Assembly: GCF_900141885.1 (NCBI RefSeq)
Contig: NZ_FQYY01000002.1
Coordinates: 62,001-126,000 of the forward strand
DNA length: 64,000 bases
Direction: 5' to 3'
From: Mesonia phycicola
GTDB lineage: Bacteria > Bacteroidota > Bacteroidia > Flavobacteriales > Flavobacteriaceae
Every line of letters begins with the position of its first letter. The first letter of the stretch is position 1. Below, one piece after another: positions 18,511-27,539 of this stretch. Made by a program: the position numbers and the translations under genes. A model generated the notes under the pieces. The model was not told the origin of the DNA. It did not search any database and saw only the letters and a program-made list of their open reading frames with translations.

Positions 18511-18541
18511 AAAGCCTGAATATAATATTCAGGCTTTTTTT
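18511..18541 (+). terminator. Rho-independent terminator after aconitase
   Basis: Stem AAAGCCTGAA/TTCAGGCTTT with a 7-base loop and T run. Confidence 0.9.
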
Positions 18542-18558
18542 AGGATTCAATTTGTTAT

Positions 18559-18963
18559 TTATGGTTGTGGTATTTCCCCTGTATCGGTATCAAATAAAGG
18601 GTTTAAATCGCTCAACAATTTTACTTGCACAGCTCTGTTACCTCTTACGCCAATAGGGAAAACTAAAGTTTCTGGATTTTTAACAAGTACTTTAATAGCA
18701 CTATTTTCATCAAAATCTACCGGATCATCACCATACAACTCTTTAAAAATAGGATGGTCTTGATTAATCAATTTATCTACAGTAACCCCTAACATTTCTG
18801 CAAGTTCTGTCCATTCTGTTCCTGTAAGATTACTTTTCAGTAAATCTACAGGTAAGACTTTCAAGTCAGATGATTCTGCTCTCGCTCTAATCTTCTTACC
18901 AAGTTCACTTTTAGAATCGTAATATACGGTTAGCTGTCTTTCATTTTTGGCTAGTACTGACAT
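18559..18963 (-). CDS. ArsC/Spx-like thioredoxin-fold protein
   Basis: 134 residues resembling the arsenate reductase/Spx fold: a beta strand ERQLTVYYDSKSELGKKIRARAE, then LPVDLLKSNLTGTEWTELAEMLGV and the C-terminal VKNPETLVFPIGVRGNRAV, similar to the ArsC-family pattern of helix, strand and glycine turn. The catalytic Cys of true ArsC (CxxS/CxxC after the first strand) is absent: the place reads YYDSKSELG, so redox catalysis is unlikely. I chose ATG 18963 because it follows an A-rich leader; an ATG at 18987 would add 8 residues. Function unknown. Confidence 0.65.
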   Translation of the reverse strand: MSVLAKNERQLTVYYDSKSELGKKIRARAESSDLKVLPVDLLKSNLTGTEWTELAEMLGVTVDKLINQDHPIFKELYGDDPVDFDENSAIKVLVKNPETLVFPIGVRGNRAVQVKLLSDLNPLFDTDTGEIPQP

Positions 18964-19121
18964 ATTTTTTCTTTTAAATTTTAGCATTTACTATAAAGTA
19001 AACTCAATAGTTTTACATAGAAAAGTTTTTATCATTTATTTAGCACGTTAGAGAAGTTGTTATATTTTTTCTAACCTTAGTAATTATAAGCGTAACTTAG
19101 CAGCCTAGAAAAAAAGAATTT

Positions 19122-20234
19122 ATGAGTACTTTCCAAAAATTAGGAATTAGTAAAGATTTTATAAAAGGTTTAAATGAGTTAGGTATTGTAGAACCTACTC
19201 AAATTCAGAATGAAACTATTCCTGTTTTATTAGACAAGCCAACAGATTTTATTGGTATTGCACCTACAGGAACAGGTAAAACTGCGGCATATGGGCTACC
19301 TATTCTTCAGCAAATAGATATAGAAAATAAAGTAATACAAGCACTTATTTTATCTCCTACTAGAGAATTGGCTCAGCAAATTAAAAAACAGCTGTTTAAG
19401 TTTACCAAATACATAGATGGTAAAATTTTTACGGAAGAGGTTTATGGGGGTGAGAAAATTAATATTCAGATTAATAATCTAAAAAGACCTACGCATATTG
19501 TAGTGGCTACTCCTGGTAGATTATTAGATTTAATTGAAAGAGGCTCATTAGACCTAAAGCATATAAAAACACTTGTGCTAGATGAAGCAGACGAAATGCT
19601 AAGCATGGGCTTTAAAGAGGATTTAGACAAGATTTTAAAATATACCGGACAAACAAAAAATACGTGGTTATTTTCTGCTACTATGCCAGCTGAACTAAAT
19701 CAGCTTATTAAAAAATACATGTCTAACAAGGCTATTAAAATTGAGCCTAACAAAAACTTGGTGAACACCAATATTACTCACCAATACATTAATACTAGCT
19801 TAAAAGATAAAGATGATGCGTTGATCCAATTGTTAGATGGAAGAAAACAAGAACGTGGTATTATTTTTACTAGAACTAAGGCTGGAGCTCAAAAACTGAC
19901 TAAAACCTTGAAAGAAGAAGGTTTTTCTGTTGAAGCGTTAGAAGGAAATATGCAGCAACGTGACCGAGAAAAAGTAATGCGTGGCTTTAAAAAGGGAATT
20001 ACTCAATTTTTAGTTTCTACAGATGTTTCTGCAAGAGGTATTGATGTAAATAATTTGGCTTTTGTAATACATTACCAATTACCAGAATCTTTAGCTTATT
20101 ACACACACCGAAGTGGTAGAACAGCAAGAGGAGGGAAGTCTGGCGTTTCTATTGCTTTAATTTTACCACAAGAAATTGCTCAGATTAAAGAATTACAAAA
20201 AGAATTAGGCATTACTTTTATTGAAAAGAAATAA
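19122..20234 (+). CDS. DEAD-box RNA helicase (core only)
   Basis: 370-residue ATP-dependent RNA helicase with the two RecA-like domains and no C-terminal extension. Q motif region FIKGLNELGIVEPTQIQ, motif I APTGTGKTA, motif Ia PTRELAQQI, motif II VLDEADEML, motif III SATMP, motif V DVSARGIDVNN and motif VI HRSGRTARGG are all intact. It ends soon after motif VI (ELQKELGITFIEKK). It is one of five DEAD-family genes in the window. Convergent with the photolyase gene. Confidence 0.95.
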   Translation: MSTFQKLGISKDFIKGLNELGIVEPTQIQNETIPVLLDKPTDFIGIAPTGTGKTAAYGLPILQQIDIENKVIQALILSPTRELAQQIKKQLFKFTKYIDGKIFTEEVYGGEKINIQINNLKRPTHIVVATPGRLLDLIERGSLDLKHIKTLVLDEADEMLSMGFKEDLDKILKYTGQTKNTWLFSATMPAELNQLIKKYMSNKAIKIEPNKNLVNTNITHQYINTSLKDKDDALIQLLDGRKQERGIIFTRTKAGAQKLTKTLKEEGFSVEALEGNMQQRDREKVMRGFKKGITQFLVSTDVSARGIDVNNLAFVIHYQLPESLAYYTHRSGRTARGGKSGVSIALILPQEIAQIKELQKELGITFIEKK

Positions 20235-20236
20235 AC

Positions 20237-20272
20237 AAAAGCAGTAAGTAAACTAATTACTTACCGCTTTTT
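20237..20272. terminator. Bidirectional terminator between helicase and photolyase
   Basis: Hairpin AAAAGC-A-GTAAGTA/TACTTAC-C-GCTTTT with one mismatch. It overlaps the 3' end of the photolyase gene, with T runs on both sides. Confidence 0.75.
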
Positions 20273-21563
20273 TGTAGACAGACAAACAACGTTCCCGAGC
20301 TTCTTTATGGTCTACCATAGGCTCGGGATATTTATTGGTACCATATTCTGGTATCCATTTTTTTATATATTTTTCTTCTTTATCAAACTTTTCTTTTTGA
20401 GAAGTAGGGTTAAATATTCTAAAATAAGGAGCTGCATCTACACCGCTACCAGCAACCCATTGCCAGTTACCAACGTTAGAAGACATTTCATAATCTAGTA
20501 GTTTTTCAGCAAAATAAGCTTCTCCCCATCGCCAATCTATTAAAAGGTGTTTACATAAAAAACTCCCCACAACCATTCTTACACGGTTGTGCATTAATCC
20601 AGACTCGTTAAGTTGCCTCATTCCTGCATCTACTAAAGGGTATCCTGTTTTACCTTCTTTCCATTTTTTAAATTCTGCTTCTTTATTTCTCCATTCAATT
20701 CTATCATATTTTTTTTTAAAAGCTTCTGTTACCGTTTCTGGATAATGATAAAGAATTTGCATAAAAAACTCTCTCCAAATTAATTCTTCTAAAAAAGTTT
20801 CGTTTTTAACTTGAATGGCTTTTTTTATCATTTTTCTAATACTAACAGTACCAAACCTTAAGTGCGTACTTAAATATGAGGTAGCATCTTTAGCAGGCAA
20901 ATTTCTGTTTTCATCATACTCTTTCATTAAGGTTTTAGTTAGAGTATAATCTGGCACTTCTATAGAAGACTTTTTAAATTTTATGTCTGATAAACTTAAA
21001 TTAGGTAGTCTTGAGTTTTTTATTAAATTTTCTAAATAATCGTTGGTATAAAATATTTTGAGTTTATCTTCTTTAAAATTACTTTTCCAAGTTTTCATGT
21101 ATGGCGTGTAGACTAAATAAGGGTCTCCATCTTTTTTTACAACCTCGTCTTTTTCAAAAATAACTTGATCTTTGTAGGTATGCAATTCAATTTTTTCTTT
21201 TTCTAATAAATCTGAAATTTCTTGATCTCTATCTTTTGCATAGGGCTCGTAATCTCTATTAGTAAAAACTTCAGCAATAGAATAATCTTGAAGTAATTGT
21301 GCAAATATCTCTTTAGGTTTACCGTAATATATGGCAATAGAACTCTCATAGTTTTCTTGAAGTTCTTTGCGCATAGTCTGTAATTGTTGGTGTATAAAAT
21401 TTACCCTAGCATCATCTTCTGGTAAATCTTTTAAAATTTCACTATCAAAAATAAAAATAGGTATTACAGGGTAATCACTCTGTAATGCTTTATAAAAACC
21501 AATATTATCGTCTAGTCTTAAATCTCTTCTAAACCAAAAAATATTATATTTTTGAGTATTCAT
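20253..21563 (-). CDS. phrB: Deoxyribodipyrimidine photolyase
   Basis: Blue-light flavoenzyme that splits cyclobutane pyrimidine dimers. At 436 residues it has the class I layout: N-terminal alpha/beta photolyase domain (NIFWFRRDLRLDDNIG, TNRDYEPYAKDRD) and the helical FAD-binding domain with LSTHLRFGTVSIR, EFFMQILYHYP, GYPLVDAGMRQLNESG, HNRVRMVVGSFL and the Trp-rich MSSNVGNWQWVAGSG with PYFRIFNP. The Trp electron chain and FAD contacts look complete. Class I CPD repair is likely, though cryptochrome-like roles cannot be excluded. It follows the SDR gene with no gap. Confidence 0.95.
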   Translation of the reverse strand: MNTQKYNIFWFRRDLRLDDNIGFYKALQSDYPVIPIFIFDSEILKDLPEDDARVNFIHQQLQTMRKELQENYESSIAIYYGKPKEIFAQLLQDYSIAEVFTNRDYEPYAKDRDQEISDLLEKEKIELHTYKDQVIFEKDEVVKKDGDPYLVYTPYMKTWKSNFKEDKLKIFYTNDYLENLIKNSRLPNLSLSDIKFKKSSIEVPDYTLTKTLMKEYDENRNLPAKDATSYLSTHLRFGTVSIRKMIKKAIQVKNETFLEELIWREFFMQILYHYPETVTEAFKKKYDRIEWRNKEAEFKKWKEGKTGYPLVDAGMRQLNESGLMHNRVRMVVGSFLCKHLLIDWRWGEAYFAEKLLDYEMSSNVGNWQWVAGSGVDAAPYFRIFNPTSQKEKFDKEEKYIKKWIPEYGTNKYPEPMVDHKEARERCLSVYKKAVSN

Positions 21564-22262
21564 TTATTGTAAGTTTAAAGTAGACAAACCTCCGTCTATG
21601 CCTATTACTTGTCCGGTTATCCAACTACTTTCTTCTGTTAGTAAAAACTTTGTAAGTTTAGCTATATCTTCAGGTTCTCCTATTTTTTTTAATGGATGGC
21701 GTTGTGCCATTTTGGTGATTTTTTCTTCTTTATTTAATAATTTTTCTGCTAAAGATGTATTGGTTAGAGAAGGAGCTATTACATTCACACGTATTTTAGG
21801 AGCTAACTCTGCAGCTAGAGATTTAGCAAAACCCTCTATAGCACTTTTAGATGCTGCCACGCTAGTATGAAACGGCATACCTGTTTGTGCTGCAATGGTA
21901 CTAAAAAACACCAAACTAGCTTGATTAGATTTTTTTAATTTATCTAATAAACCTTGAACTACTTTAACTAAAGATATAAAATTGAGTTGTAAATCTGTCT
22001 CAAAATCTGTTGTTTTCAACATTTTAAAAGGCTTCAAATTTATACTTCCAGGAAAAAAAGCTAAACCATCAATTATTTCTGGTAAATCAAGAGTAGAAAT
22101 ATCGTCTTTTAGTACATCAAATTCTAAGTGCGTAACATTTATATTTTCTAAATCTCCTTTAGATCTCGATGCTACAATTACCTTGTATTCTTCATTTAAT
22201 AATTTAGCAGTTGCTAAGCCAATTCCTTTACTTCCGCCTATAAGTACTATATTTTTCATCAA
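21564..22262 (-). CDS. SDR-family protein lacking the catalytic Tyr
   Basis: 232 residues with a Rossmann fold: GGSKGIGLATAK at residues 8-19 is the TGxxxGIG-type cofactor loop, then LAFFPG replaces NNAG, and QVIGIDGGLSTL is the SDR end. The active-site region reads STIAAQTGMPFHTSVAASK: the Ser and Lys are present but the position four before Lys is Val, not Tyr. Similar Tyr-less SDRs sit next to photolyase genes in other bacteria; their reaction is unknown. It abuts phrB and is 3 bases downstream of the SRPBCC gene. Confidence 0.85.
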   Translation of the reverse strand: MMKNIVLIGGSKGIGLATAKLLNEEYKVIVASRSKGDLENINVTHLEFDVLKDDISTLDLPEIIDGLAFFPGSINLKPFKMLKTTDFETDLQLNFISLVKVVQGLLDKLKKSNQASLVFFSTIAAQTGMPFHTSVAASKSAIEGFAKSLAAELAPKIRVNVIAPSLTNTSLAEKLLNKEEKITKMAQRHPLKKIGEPEDIAKLTKFLLTEESSWITGQVIGIDGGLSTLNLQ

Positions 22263-22265
22263 TTT

Positions 22266-22730
22266 CTATTTATAATCTCCAAATAATTCAATTAACTTTT
22301 TTTGTCTATACGCAAATATTTCTTCTAGCTTATTTTTTACAATAATCGGGTGTGCAATTCTGCCTAACAAACCAAAAGGCAATTTGTAATGGATGATATC
22401 TTCCATTTCTATACCGCCCTCAATTTCTTTGATAAAATGCTTGTGATGCCATAATGCGTACGGACCAAAACGTTGCTCATCTACAAAATATTCTCCTTCT
22501 TTTACGTGTGTAATTTCTGTAACCCATTTTGTTTTAATACCTGCCACAGGAGTGACAATGTATTGTATTACTTGCCCTTGATACATTTTTCTGTCTGCTC
22601 CATCTAAAATATCAAACCCCATATAATTTGGAGTAATTACTTTTAAATTTGCCGGATCTGATAAAAACTCCCAAGCCTGAGCTTTTGTAATTGGCAGTTT
22701 TTGGTACTTATGTAGTTTATAAATTTTCAT
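22266..22730 (-). CDS. SRPBCC (START-like) ligand-binding protein
   Basis: 154 residues of the START/SRPBCC fold: KLHKYQKLPITKAQAWEFLSDPANLKVITPNYMGF is the usual opening, followed by VTPVAGIKTKWVTEITHVKEGEYFVDEQRFGPYALWHHKHFIKE and the C-terminal helix. This subfamily is often encoded beside photolyase and SDR genes. It probably binds a hydrophobic ligand in its cavity. First gene of the SRPBCC-SDR-phrB operon, so a light-stress role is inferred from neighbourhood only. Confidence 0.85.
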   Translation of the reverse strand: MKIYKLHKYQKLPITKAQAWEFLSDPANLKVITPNYMGFDILDGADRKMYQGQVIQYIVTPVAGIKTKWVTEITHVKEGEYFVDEQRFGPYALWHHKHFIKEIEGGIEMEDIIHYKLPFGLLGRIAHPIIVKNKLEEIFAYRQKKLIELFGDYK

Positions 22731-22871
22731 AAGTTAAAATTACAATATATTTTGTTTAATAAACTAGCTTAAAAGTTAAACAAAAGTTATTGTTTTGAAA
22801 AATATAATTTACAAAATAGGGGGAAATACATTATTTTTACTCACTAATTAAAAGATCAATATAATTCTATT

Positions 22872-23717
22872 ATGAAAAAAATTATTTCTTTATGTTTATT
22901 GCTTTTAGCAGTAATTACCCTACAGGCTCAAATTCAAACTCCACAGCCTAGTCCACAAGCTAAAATTTGGCAAAAAGTTGGTTTAACAGATTTTACGGTA
23001 GAATATTCTAGACCATCTATGAGAGGTCGTGAAGTTTTTGGAAATTTAATTCCGTTTGGTAAAACTTGGAGAACCGGAGCTAACGAAAATACAACCATTA
23101 CTTTCTCTACAGATGTTACTATAGACGGTAAAAACTTAACAAAAGGGACTTACGCTATCTACACCGTACCAACTGCAGCTAATTGGGAGGTGATATTTTA
23201 CAAAAAAACAGATAACTGGGGTTTACCTAAAGAATGGGATGCTTCACAAGTAGCACTTTCTATAAAAGTAGAAACTCAAAAAATGCCAATGACTATGGAA
23301 ACTTTTACTATAGTTATTGATGAGTTAACTAATGACTCTGCGATGGTAAACTTTCTTTGGGAAGAAACTGTAGCTGCTTTTAAAGTAAATGTACCAACAG
23401 ATGCTATTACTATGAAAAGTATTGAAGGTGCTATGAACGGACCTTCTGCTAGAGAATATTACAATGCAGCTAGTTATTATTATGCAGAAAATAAAGATTT
23501 AAAACAAGCTTTAACTTGGATGGAAAAAGCAATAGATATGCAAGAATCTGCTCCTTTTTACATGTTGCGTAAAAAATCTTTAATTGAAGCTAAATTAGGA
23601 AAGAAAAAAGATGCTATTAAATCTGCCAAGGCTTCTTTAGAGGCTGCAAAAAAAGCAGGAAATGCAGACTACGTGAAAATGAATGAAGATTCTTTAAAAG
23701 AATGGGGAGCTAAATAA
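22872..23717 (+). CDS. DUF2911 secreted protein with C-terminal TPR-like helices
   Basis: 281 residues with signal peptide MKKIISLCLLLLAVITLQAQ. Residues about 25-170 are DUF2911: PSPQAKIWQKVGLTDFTVEYSRPSMRGREVFG, then FGKTWRTGANENTTITFSTDVTIDGK and GTYAIYTVP. The C-terminal 100 residues contain helix pairs (YYNAASYYYAENKDLKQALTWMEKAID and later EAKLGKKKDAIKSAKASLEAAKKAG), resembling one to two TPR repeats. Predicted periplasmic; function unknown. Monocistronic, with a strong terminator right behind. Confidence 0.9.
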   Translation: MKKIISLCLLLLAVITLQAQIQTPQPSPQAKIWQKVGLTDFTVEYSRPSMRGREVFGNLIPFGKTWRTGANENTTITFSTDVTIDGKNLTKGTYAIYTVPTAANWEVIFYKKTDNWGLPKEWDASQVALSIKVETQKMPMTMETFTIVIDELTNDSAMVNFLWEETVAAFKVNVPTDAITMKSIEGAMNGPSAREYYNAASYYYAENKDLKQALTWMEKAIDMQESAPFYMLRKKSLIEAKLGKKKDAIKSAKASLEAAKKAGNADYVKMNEDSLKEWGAK

Positions 23718-23736
23718 TTATTTAACTTCTATATAC

Positions 23737-23770
23737 AAAAAAGGGAAAGCCATTGGCTTTCCCTTTTTTT
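23737..23770. terminator. Bidirectional terminator between DUF2911 and OmpA-family genes
   Basis: A roughly 15-bp stem, AAAGGGAAAGCC with GGCTTTCCCTTT, a short loop, and A/T runs on both sides. Sits between convergent genes. Confidence 0.92.
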
Positions 23771-23785
23771 ATTAACTATATAAAA

Positions 23786-24613
23786 TTACTCTTCTAACAT
23801 TGCCAAAAACTTATCTAAGTTTGGTAAAATTAAAATACGAGTTCTTCTGTTTTTTTCTCTTCCTGTAGCTGTAGAGTTGTCTTCTAAAGGCATATAACTA
23901 CTACGTCCAGAGGCAATTAATTGTTTACCATCTACACCATACTTATCTTGTAAAACTCTTACAATAGAAGTTGCACGACGTACACTTAAATCCCAGTTAT
24001 CTTCTAAATAAGATTCTTTTTTAATGGTTTGGTTATCTGTATGCCCTTCTACTAATATCTCCATAGATGGTTCAGATTTTACTACCTGTGCAATTTTACC
24101 TAATAATTTATGAGCTTTAGAGTTTACCCAGTAACTACCACTTTTAAACAATAATGCATCAGAAATAGTAATTTGCACTACCGTTTCTTCTACATTAATA
24201 TCAATTCCATCGTCGTCACCTTCATTTAAAGACTTAGTTAAATTATAAGAAACAGCTAAATTAATAGAGTCACTTAAAGTTTTTGCTCCACTTAATTTTT
24301 CTGAATCTACATTTTGAAGCGTTCTACGCATTGCTTCTTTAGACTTGGTAGACATTGCGGCAATGTTATCTACCATTTCTAATTTATTATCATTCTCTTC
24401 TTGTAGAGAGTTGATTTTAGAATAGTAATTAGAAACTTTTTCTTGAATTTGTGCATACTTATCTTCACATTCTTCTTTGTCTACTCTGGTTTGCATTAAC
24501 TCACTTCTGGTGTCATCTAATTGAGTTTCAATTTCTGTATACTTCTTTTTAGATACACAAGAACCTAGTAAAAGGCTTAAAGAAACTGCAGAAAGCATCA
24601 TTGCTTTTTTCAT
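23786..24613 (-). CDS. OmpA-family lipoprotein with coiled coil
   Basis: 275-residue lipoprotein: MKKAMMLSAVSLSLLLGSC gives lipobox LGSC, Cys19. Residues about 25-105 form a coiled coil of heptad-like Glu, Leu and Lys (TEIETQLDDTRSELMQTRVDKEECEDKYAQ). The C-terminal domain is OmpA: ALLFKSGSYWVNSKAH, EILVEGHTDNQTIKK, NWDLSVRRATSIVRVLQ and GREKNRRTRILIL, binding peptidoglycan through Asp and Arg. It likely tethers the outer membrane or spans part of the periplasm. Monocistronic. Confidence 0.93.
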   Translation of the reverse strand: MKKAMMLSAVSLSLLLGSCVSKKKYTEIETQLDDTRSELMQTRVDKEECEDKYAQIQEKVSNYYSKINSLQEENDNKLEMVDNIAAMSTKSKEAMRRTLQNVDSEKLSGAKTLSDSINLAVSYNLTKSLNEGDDDGIDINVEETVVQITISDALLFKSGSYWVNSKAHKLLGKIAQVVKSEPSMEILVEGHTDNQTIKKESYLEDNWDLSVRRATSIVRVLQDKYGVDGKQLIASGRSSYMPLEDNSTATGREKNRRTRILILPNLDKFLAMLEE

Positions 24614-24787
24614 AATTTATTTTTTTTGATTTATAAGAAGCGAAGTAATGGGTTTAGATTCTTAAATTTTGTTTGAGAAACCTTATTTTTTTGTTAAAAC
24701 TGTAATTTTAAAAAAAATTGGAAGTCTTTAAATTTAGGTGATGGCAAGATTATTGATTTTAAGATTCAATAATAAATTTAAAGTTAT

Positions 24788-24795
24788 TACTTTCG
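24788..24795 (+). promoter_or_regulatory. -7 box variant upstream of 24814 (TACTTTCG)
   Basis: TACTTTCG differs by one base from TAnnTTTG and lies 18 bases before the ATG at 24814; the same variant occurs before ung (5517-5524). Confidence 0.4.
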
Positions 24796-24813
24796 TTAAT
24801 ATATAGTTATTCT

Positions 24814-25461
24814 ATGAAAAACTTCTTTTTATTAATTTTCGGAATTTGTAGTATTTCAGCTTGGGCACAATTAGATAGTCCAACCACCACCACTACAGGA
24901 AATTCTATTAGCACCCCTAATGAAATTAGTACTACTTCTAGAACAGCACCTAGCTTAAGTCAAAAAAACAATAGTTTTTACAAAAGACCGCAAACTGCAA
25001 GATTAGAAGATAAAGAAGAGAAAATTGATATTACAGAGAACGAAGGTTTTATTGATCCAGAAATAAATTTTGATCCTAAATACTTAAAGCAGGAACCAGA
25101 AAATAAAATGGACGATAAGTTTAAAGAAAATCAATATTTAGGTGATTTTAAAACTACTAGCGGACAAATAAAAATTATATGTAGAGATCACCAAGCGGTA
25201 GATGGAGATATGGTAAAAGTTTACCAAGATGGGGAAGTAGTTGCTCCAAAAATTTACTTAGAAGGTAAATACAAAACGGTTTATTTAGAGCTAAAAAGTG
25301 GCTTTAATAAAATTGAAATAGAAGCTCTAAACCAAGGGCAATCTGGACCAAATACTGCAGAATTTAAGGTATTAGACGAAAGTGGAAATATTATAAGTTC
25401 TAATATTTGGAATCTAGCTACAGGATATAAAGCTTCTTTTATTGTAGTAAAAACAGAATAG
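24814..25461 (+). CDS. Secreted protein of unknown function
   Basis: 215 residues. Signal peptide MKNFFLLIFGICSISAWAQL ends before LDSPTT. Residues 20-70 are low-complexity Thr/Ser/Asn/Lys (STPNEISTTSRTAPS), probably disordered. The C-terminal half (DGDMVKVYQDGEVVAPKIYLEGKYKTVYLELKSGFNKIEIEALNQG) looks like a beta-sandwich domain, similar to Bacteroidetes proteins with Ig-like or carbohydrate-binding folds, but I do not recognise a named family. No operon partner; next gene is convergent. Confidence 0.75.
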   Translation: MKNFFLLIFGICSISAWAQLDSPTTTTTGNSISTPNEISTTSRTAPSLSQKNNSFYKRPQTARLEDKEEKIDITENEGFIDPEINFDPKYLKQEPENKMDDKFKENQYLGDFKTTSGQIKIICRDHQAVDGDMVKVYQDGEVVAPKIYLEGKYKTVYLELKSGFNKIEIEALNQGQSGPNTAEFKVLDESGNIISSNIWNLATGYKASFIVVKTE

Positions 25462-25478
25462 AGTAGTGGCTACCTTTT

Positions 25479-25733
25479 TTACTTTTTTTCACTTTTACTT
25501 CTAGTAATTACAAAGTAAGCTACGTAAAACCAGCTGAAAAAAGCATGAATAATTGCCCATAAAATAGACTTGTTTCTTTCCCAAGAAGCAATTGCAGCTA
25601 TTGTAGATCCAATCCCAATTCCGTTATTAATTATTGTAGATTTAGAATCATATTCTGTAGTGTGACAATACGCATCTATTGCTACAAATAGAACTAAAAT
25701 TATAGTTAAGTAGTATTTCTTTATATTTAACAT
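25479..25733 (-). CDS. Small secreted or membrane protein, unknown
   Basis: 84 residues. N-terminal hydrophobic stretch YYLTIILVLFVAIDAYC serves as signal peptide or first membrane helix; a second helix lies near ILWAIIHAFFSWFYVAYFVIT at the C-terminus, followed by basic SKSEKK. The SWERNKSILWAIIHAF pattern resembles small conserved membrane proteins seen in flavobacteria, but I know no function. Convergent with the gene at 24814. Confidence 0.6.
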   Translation of the reverse strand: MLNIKKYYLTIILVLFVAIDAYCHTTEYDSKSTIINNGIGIGSTIAAIASWERNKSILWAIIHAFFSWFYVAYFVITRSKSEKK

Positions 25734-25892
25734 TAGCCTTAAAATTATATGTTGATTAAGTATTTATCCTTGAATTACAACTAGTCTTATTGTTAAAAGA
25801 AAGAATAAAATTAGCTGTTTTTTGTTAATCTGAATACAAAAATATGTCTATAAATTATATTTAAGCTTATTTTAATGATTAAAAATCACGTT

Positions 25893-26402
25893 ATGGAGAA
25901 ATCTTTTTATAAAAATCTGTTTTTAATTTCTCTAATAGCTGCTTTTATATTTGGCTGCAGAAGTAGTAAAACCGAAGAGCAAAAAGTAAAAGAAAATACA
26001 GACCTACAACAACTAATTAATAAATCTCATTTTATCATTGAACACCAATGGATGAAACCTTTGCGTGTACAACAAATATCTATTACTAATAATGATAACT
26101 ATATTAAAATGTATGGTGATAGTATTAGTGTCTTTTTGCCATATTACGGCGTTAGACAATTTGGAAATAGCTACGGAAGTACTGGCGGAATTGAAATAAA
26201 CGGTACCTATAAAAACCTAAGCGTAAATTATGATAAAGAGAAAGAAATCAGCATTTCTTTTGAAGCTAAAAATCAATCTGAAGCATATCAATTTAACTTA
26301 ACCATTTATCACAACAAAAAAGTAAATACCTACGTAGTTTCTAACCAAAGAGACAACATTAGTTACCAAGGTTATATTTCTATGTTAGATTCTATTCAGT
26401 AG
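25893..26402 (+). CDS. DUF4251 lipoprotein
   Basis: 169 residues with lipoprotein signal peptide MEKSFYKNLFLISLIAAFIFGC, lipobox IFGC. The mature part contains LQQLINKSHFIIEHQWMKPLRVQQ, DSISVFLPYYGVRQFGNSYGSTGGIEI and YKNLSVNYDKEKEISISFEAK, the recognisable DUF4251 pattern (SxLPYxGxxQ and the following glycine strand). Function unknown. I prefer ATG 25893, which gives a compact signal peptide; ATG 25875 would add six residues. Confidence 0.85.
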   Translation: MEKSFYKNLFLISLIAAFIFGCRSSKTEEQKVKENTDLQQLINKSHFIIEHQWMKPLRVQQISITNNDNYIKMYGDSISVFLPYYGVRQFGNSYGSTGGIEINGTYKNLSVNYDKEKEISISFEAKNQSEAYQFNLTIYHNKKVNTYVVSNQRDNISYQGYISMLDSIQ

Positions 26403-26616
<214 letters not shown>

Positions 26617-26658
26617 AAAAAGCCACACAGAATGCATTTAACATTTGGTGGCTTTTTC
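26617..26658. terminator. Terminator before the DUF4437 gene end
   Basis: Hairpin AAAAAGCCAC/GTGGCTTTTT with a 21-base loop and T run on either strand. It would stop leftward transcription of the DUF4437 unit. Confidence 0.7.
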
Positions 26659-26689
26659 TGCTATTAATCAATCAAACTAAACTCAGGGT

Positions 26690-27523
26690 TTATTTTATTT
26701 TGAACTTCCCGTTTGAACGAATATAAATTACGGTCTCGATCTCTGTGCTTAATAAAGGTTCTGCACCTTCTTCCGCACCAAAATAAGAACCTATTTTTAA
26801 TATGTTTTCGTCATCTTTTTTAGAAAATTGATGAGTTACTTTGCCAGAAATAACAACAGCTCTAAAATTTGGACTTAAATTTTTAATTTTACCCTTGAAA
26901 CCAGCAGGTAATTTTAAAAGTGTGGCACGAAGTTGGTTTTTTTCGTGGCTTCCCCATAAAAATGCAGTTTTTACATTACTTTTTTCTGCAATCCATTCAA
27001 TATCGTTAGCATTTAACCAAACTAAATTGTTTTTATCTACATTTATTGGTCTTTCGCCATTATCAAAAGCTTCCGATGTTGGTTTCACTAAATATGGCCC
27101 TTCTTGTATATCTAAAAACGCCATATTATCTTCTGCATCTGCAGCTGTAATATGTGCTTCGCCAGCAGGTTGTTGCCAGTACGAACCGGCTGGCAACCAT
27201 TGTTTTTCGGCGTTTTCATCATCATTATGTAAAAATCCTTTAATCACGACACCACGATACGTGATGTTGTGAATATGTGGTGGCGAAGAAAATCCTTTTT
27301 TAAATTTCACTAAAAAACCTGCAGGCTCGTTTTTAGTTCGGTCGCCCCAGAGTTTTCCTGCAGCCGGACTTTTATCGCCTCTCAACGGATTTAACCAACC
27401 CCATTCTACATTTTCTGCAGTAACAACTTCGTTTATAGATTTTGCTGGATCTGTAGTTGGTGTTTGGGCACTGACTCTAATTGCTAAGAATAAGAAGACA
27501 ACCATTATAAATTTTTTCATCAC
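26690..27523 (-). CDS. DUF4437 double-cupin secreted protein
   Basis: 277 residues with signal peptide MMKKFIMVVFLFLAIRVSAQ. Two cupin-like halves: the first has PPHIHNITYRGVVIKGFLHNDD and LPAGSYWQQPAGEAHI, with metal-ligand His in HIH and EAH; the second (SNVKTAFLWGSHEKNQLRATLLKLPAGFKGKIKN) has the same start but lacks the His pairs. DUF4437 proteins resemble anti-sigma ChrR cupins; function unknown. GC looks higher than in the neighbours, in codon third positions. It lies 16 bases downstream of the nitroreductase gene, so they are one unit. Confidence 0.85.
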   Translation of the reverse strand: MMKKFIMVVFLFLAIRVSAQTPTTDPAKSINEVVTAENVEWGWLNPLRGDKSPAAGKLWGDRTKNEPAGFLVKFKKGFSSPPHIHNITYRGVVIKGFLHNDDENAEKQWLPAGSYWQQPAGEAHITAADAEDNMAFLDIQEGPYLVKPTSEAFDNGERPINVDKNNLVWLNANDIEWIAEKSNVKTAFLWGSHEKNQLRATLLKLPAGFKGKIKNLSPNFRAVVISGKVTHQFSKKDDENILKIGSYFGAEEGAEPLLSTEIETVIYIRSNGKFKIK

Positions 27524-27539
27524 TATGGATTAAAATGAT

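Noticed and set aside
20307-20498. Plus-strand frame inside the photolyase gene
   Set aside because: Shadow of conserved FAD-domain coding sequence on the minus strand.
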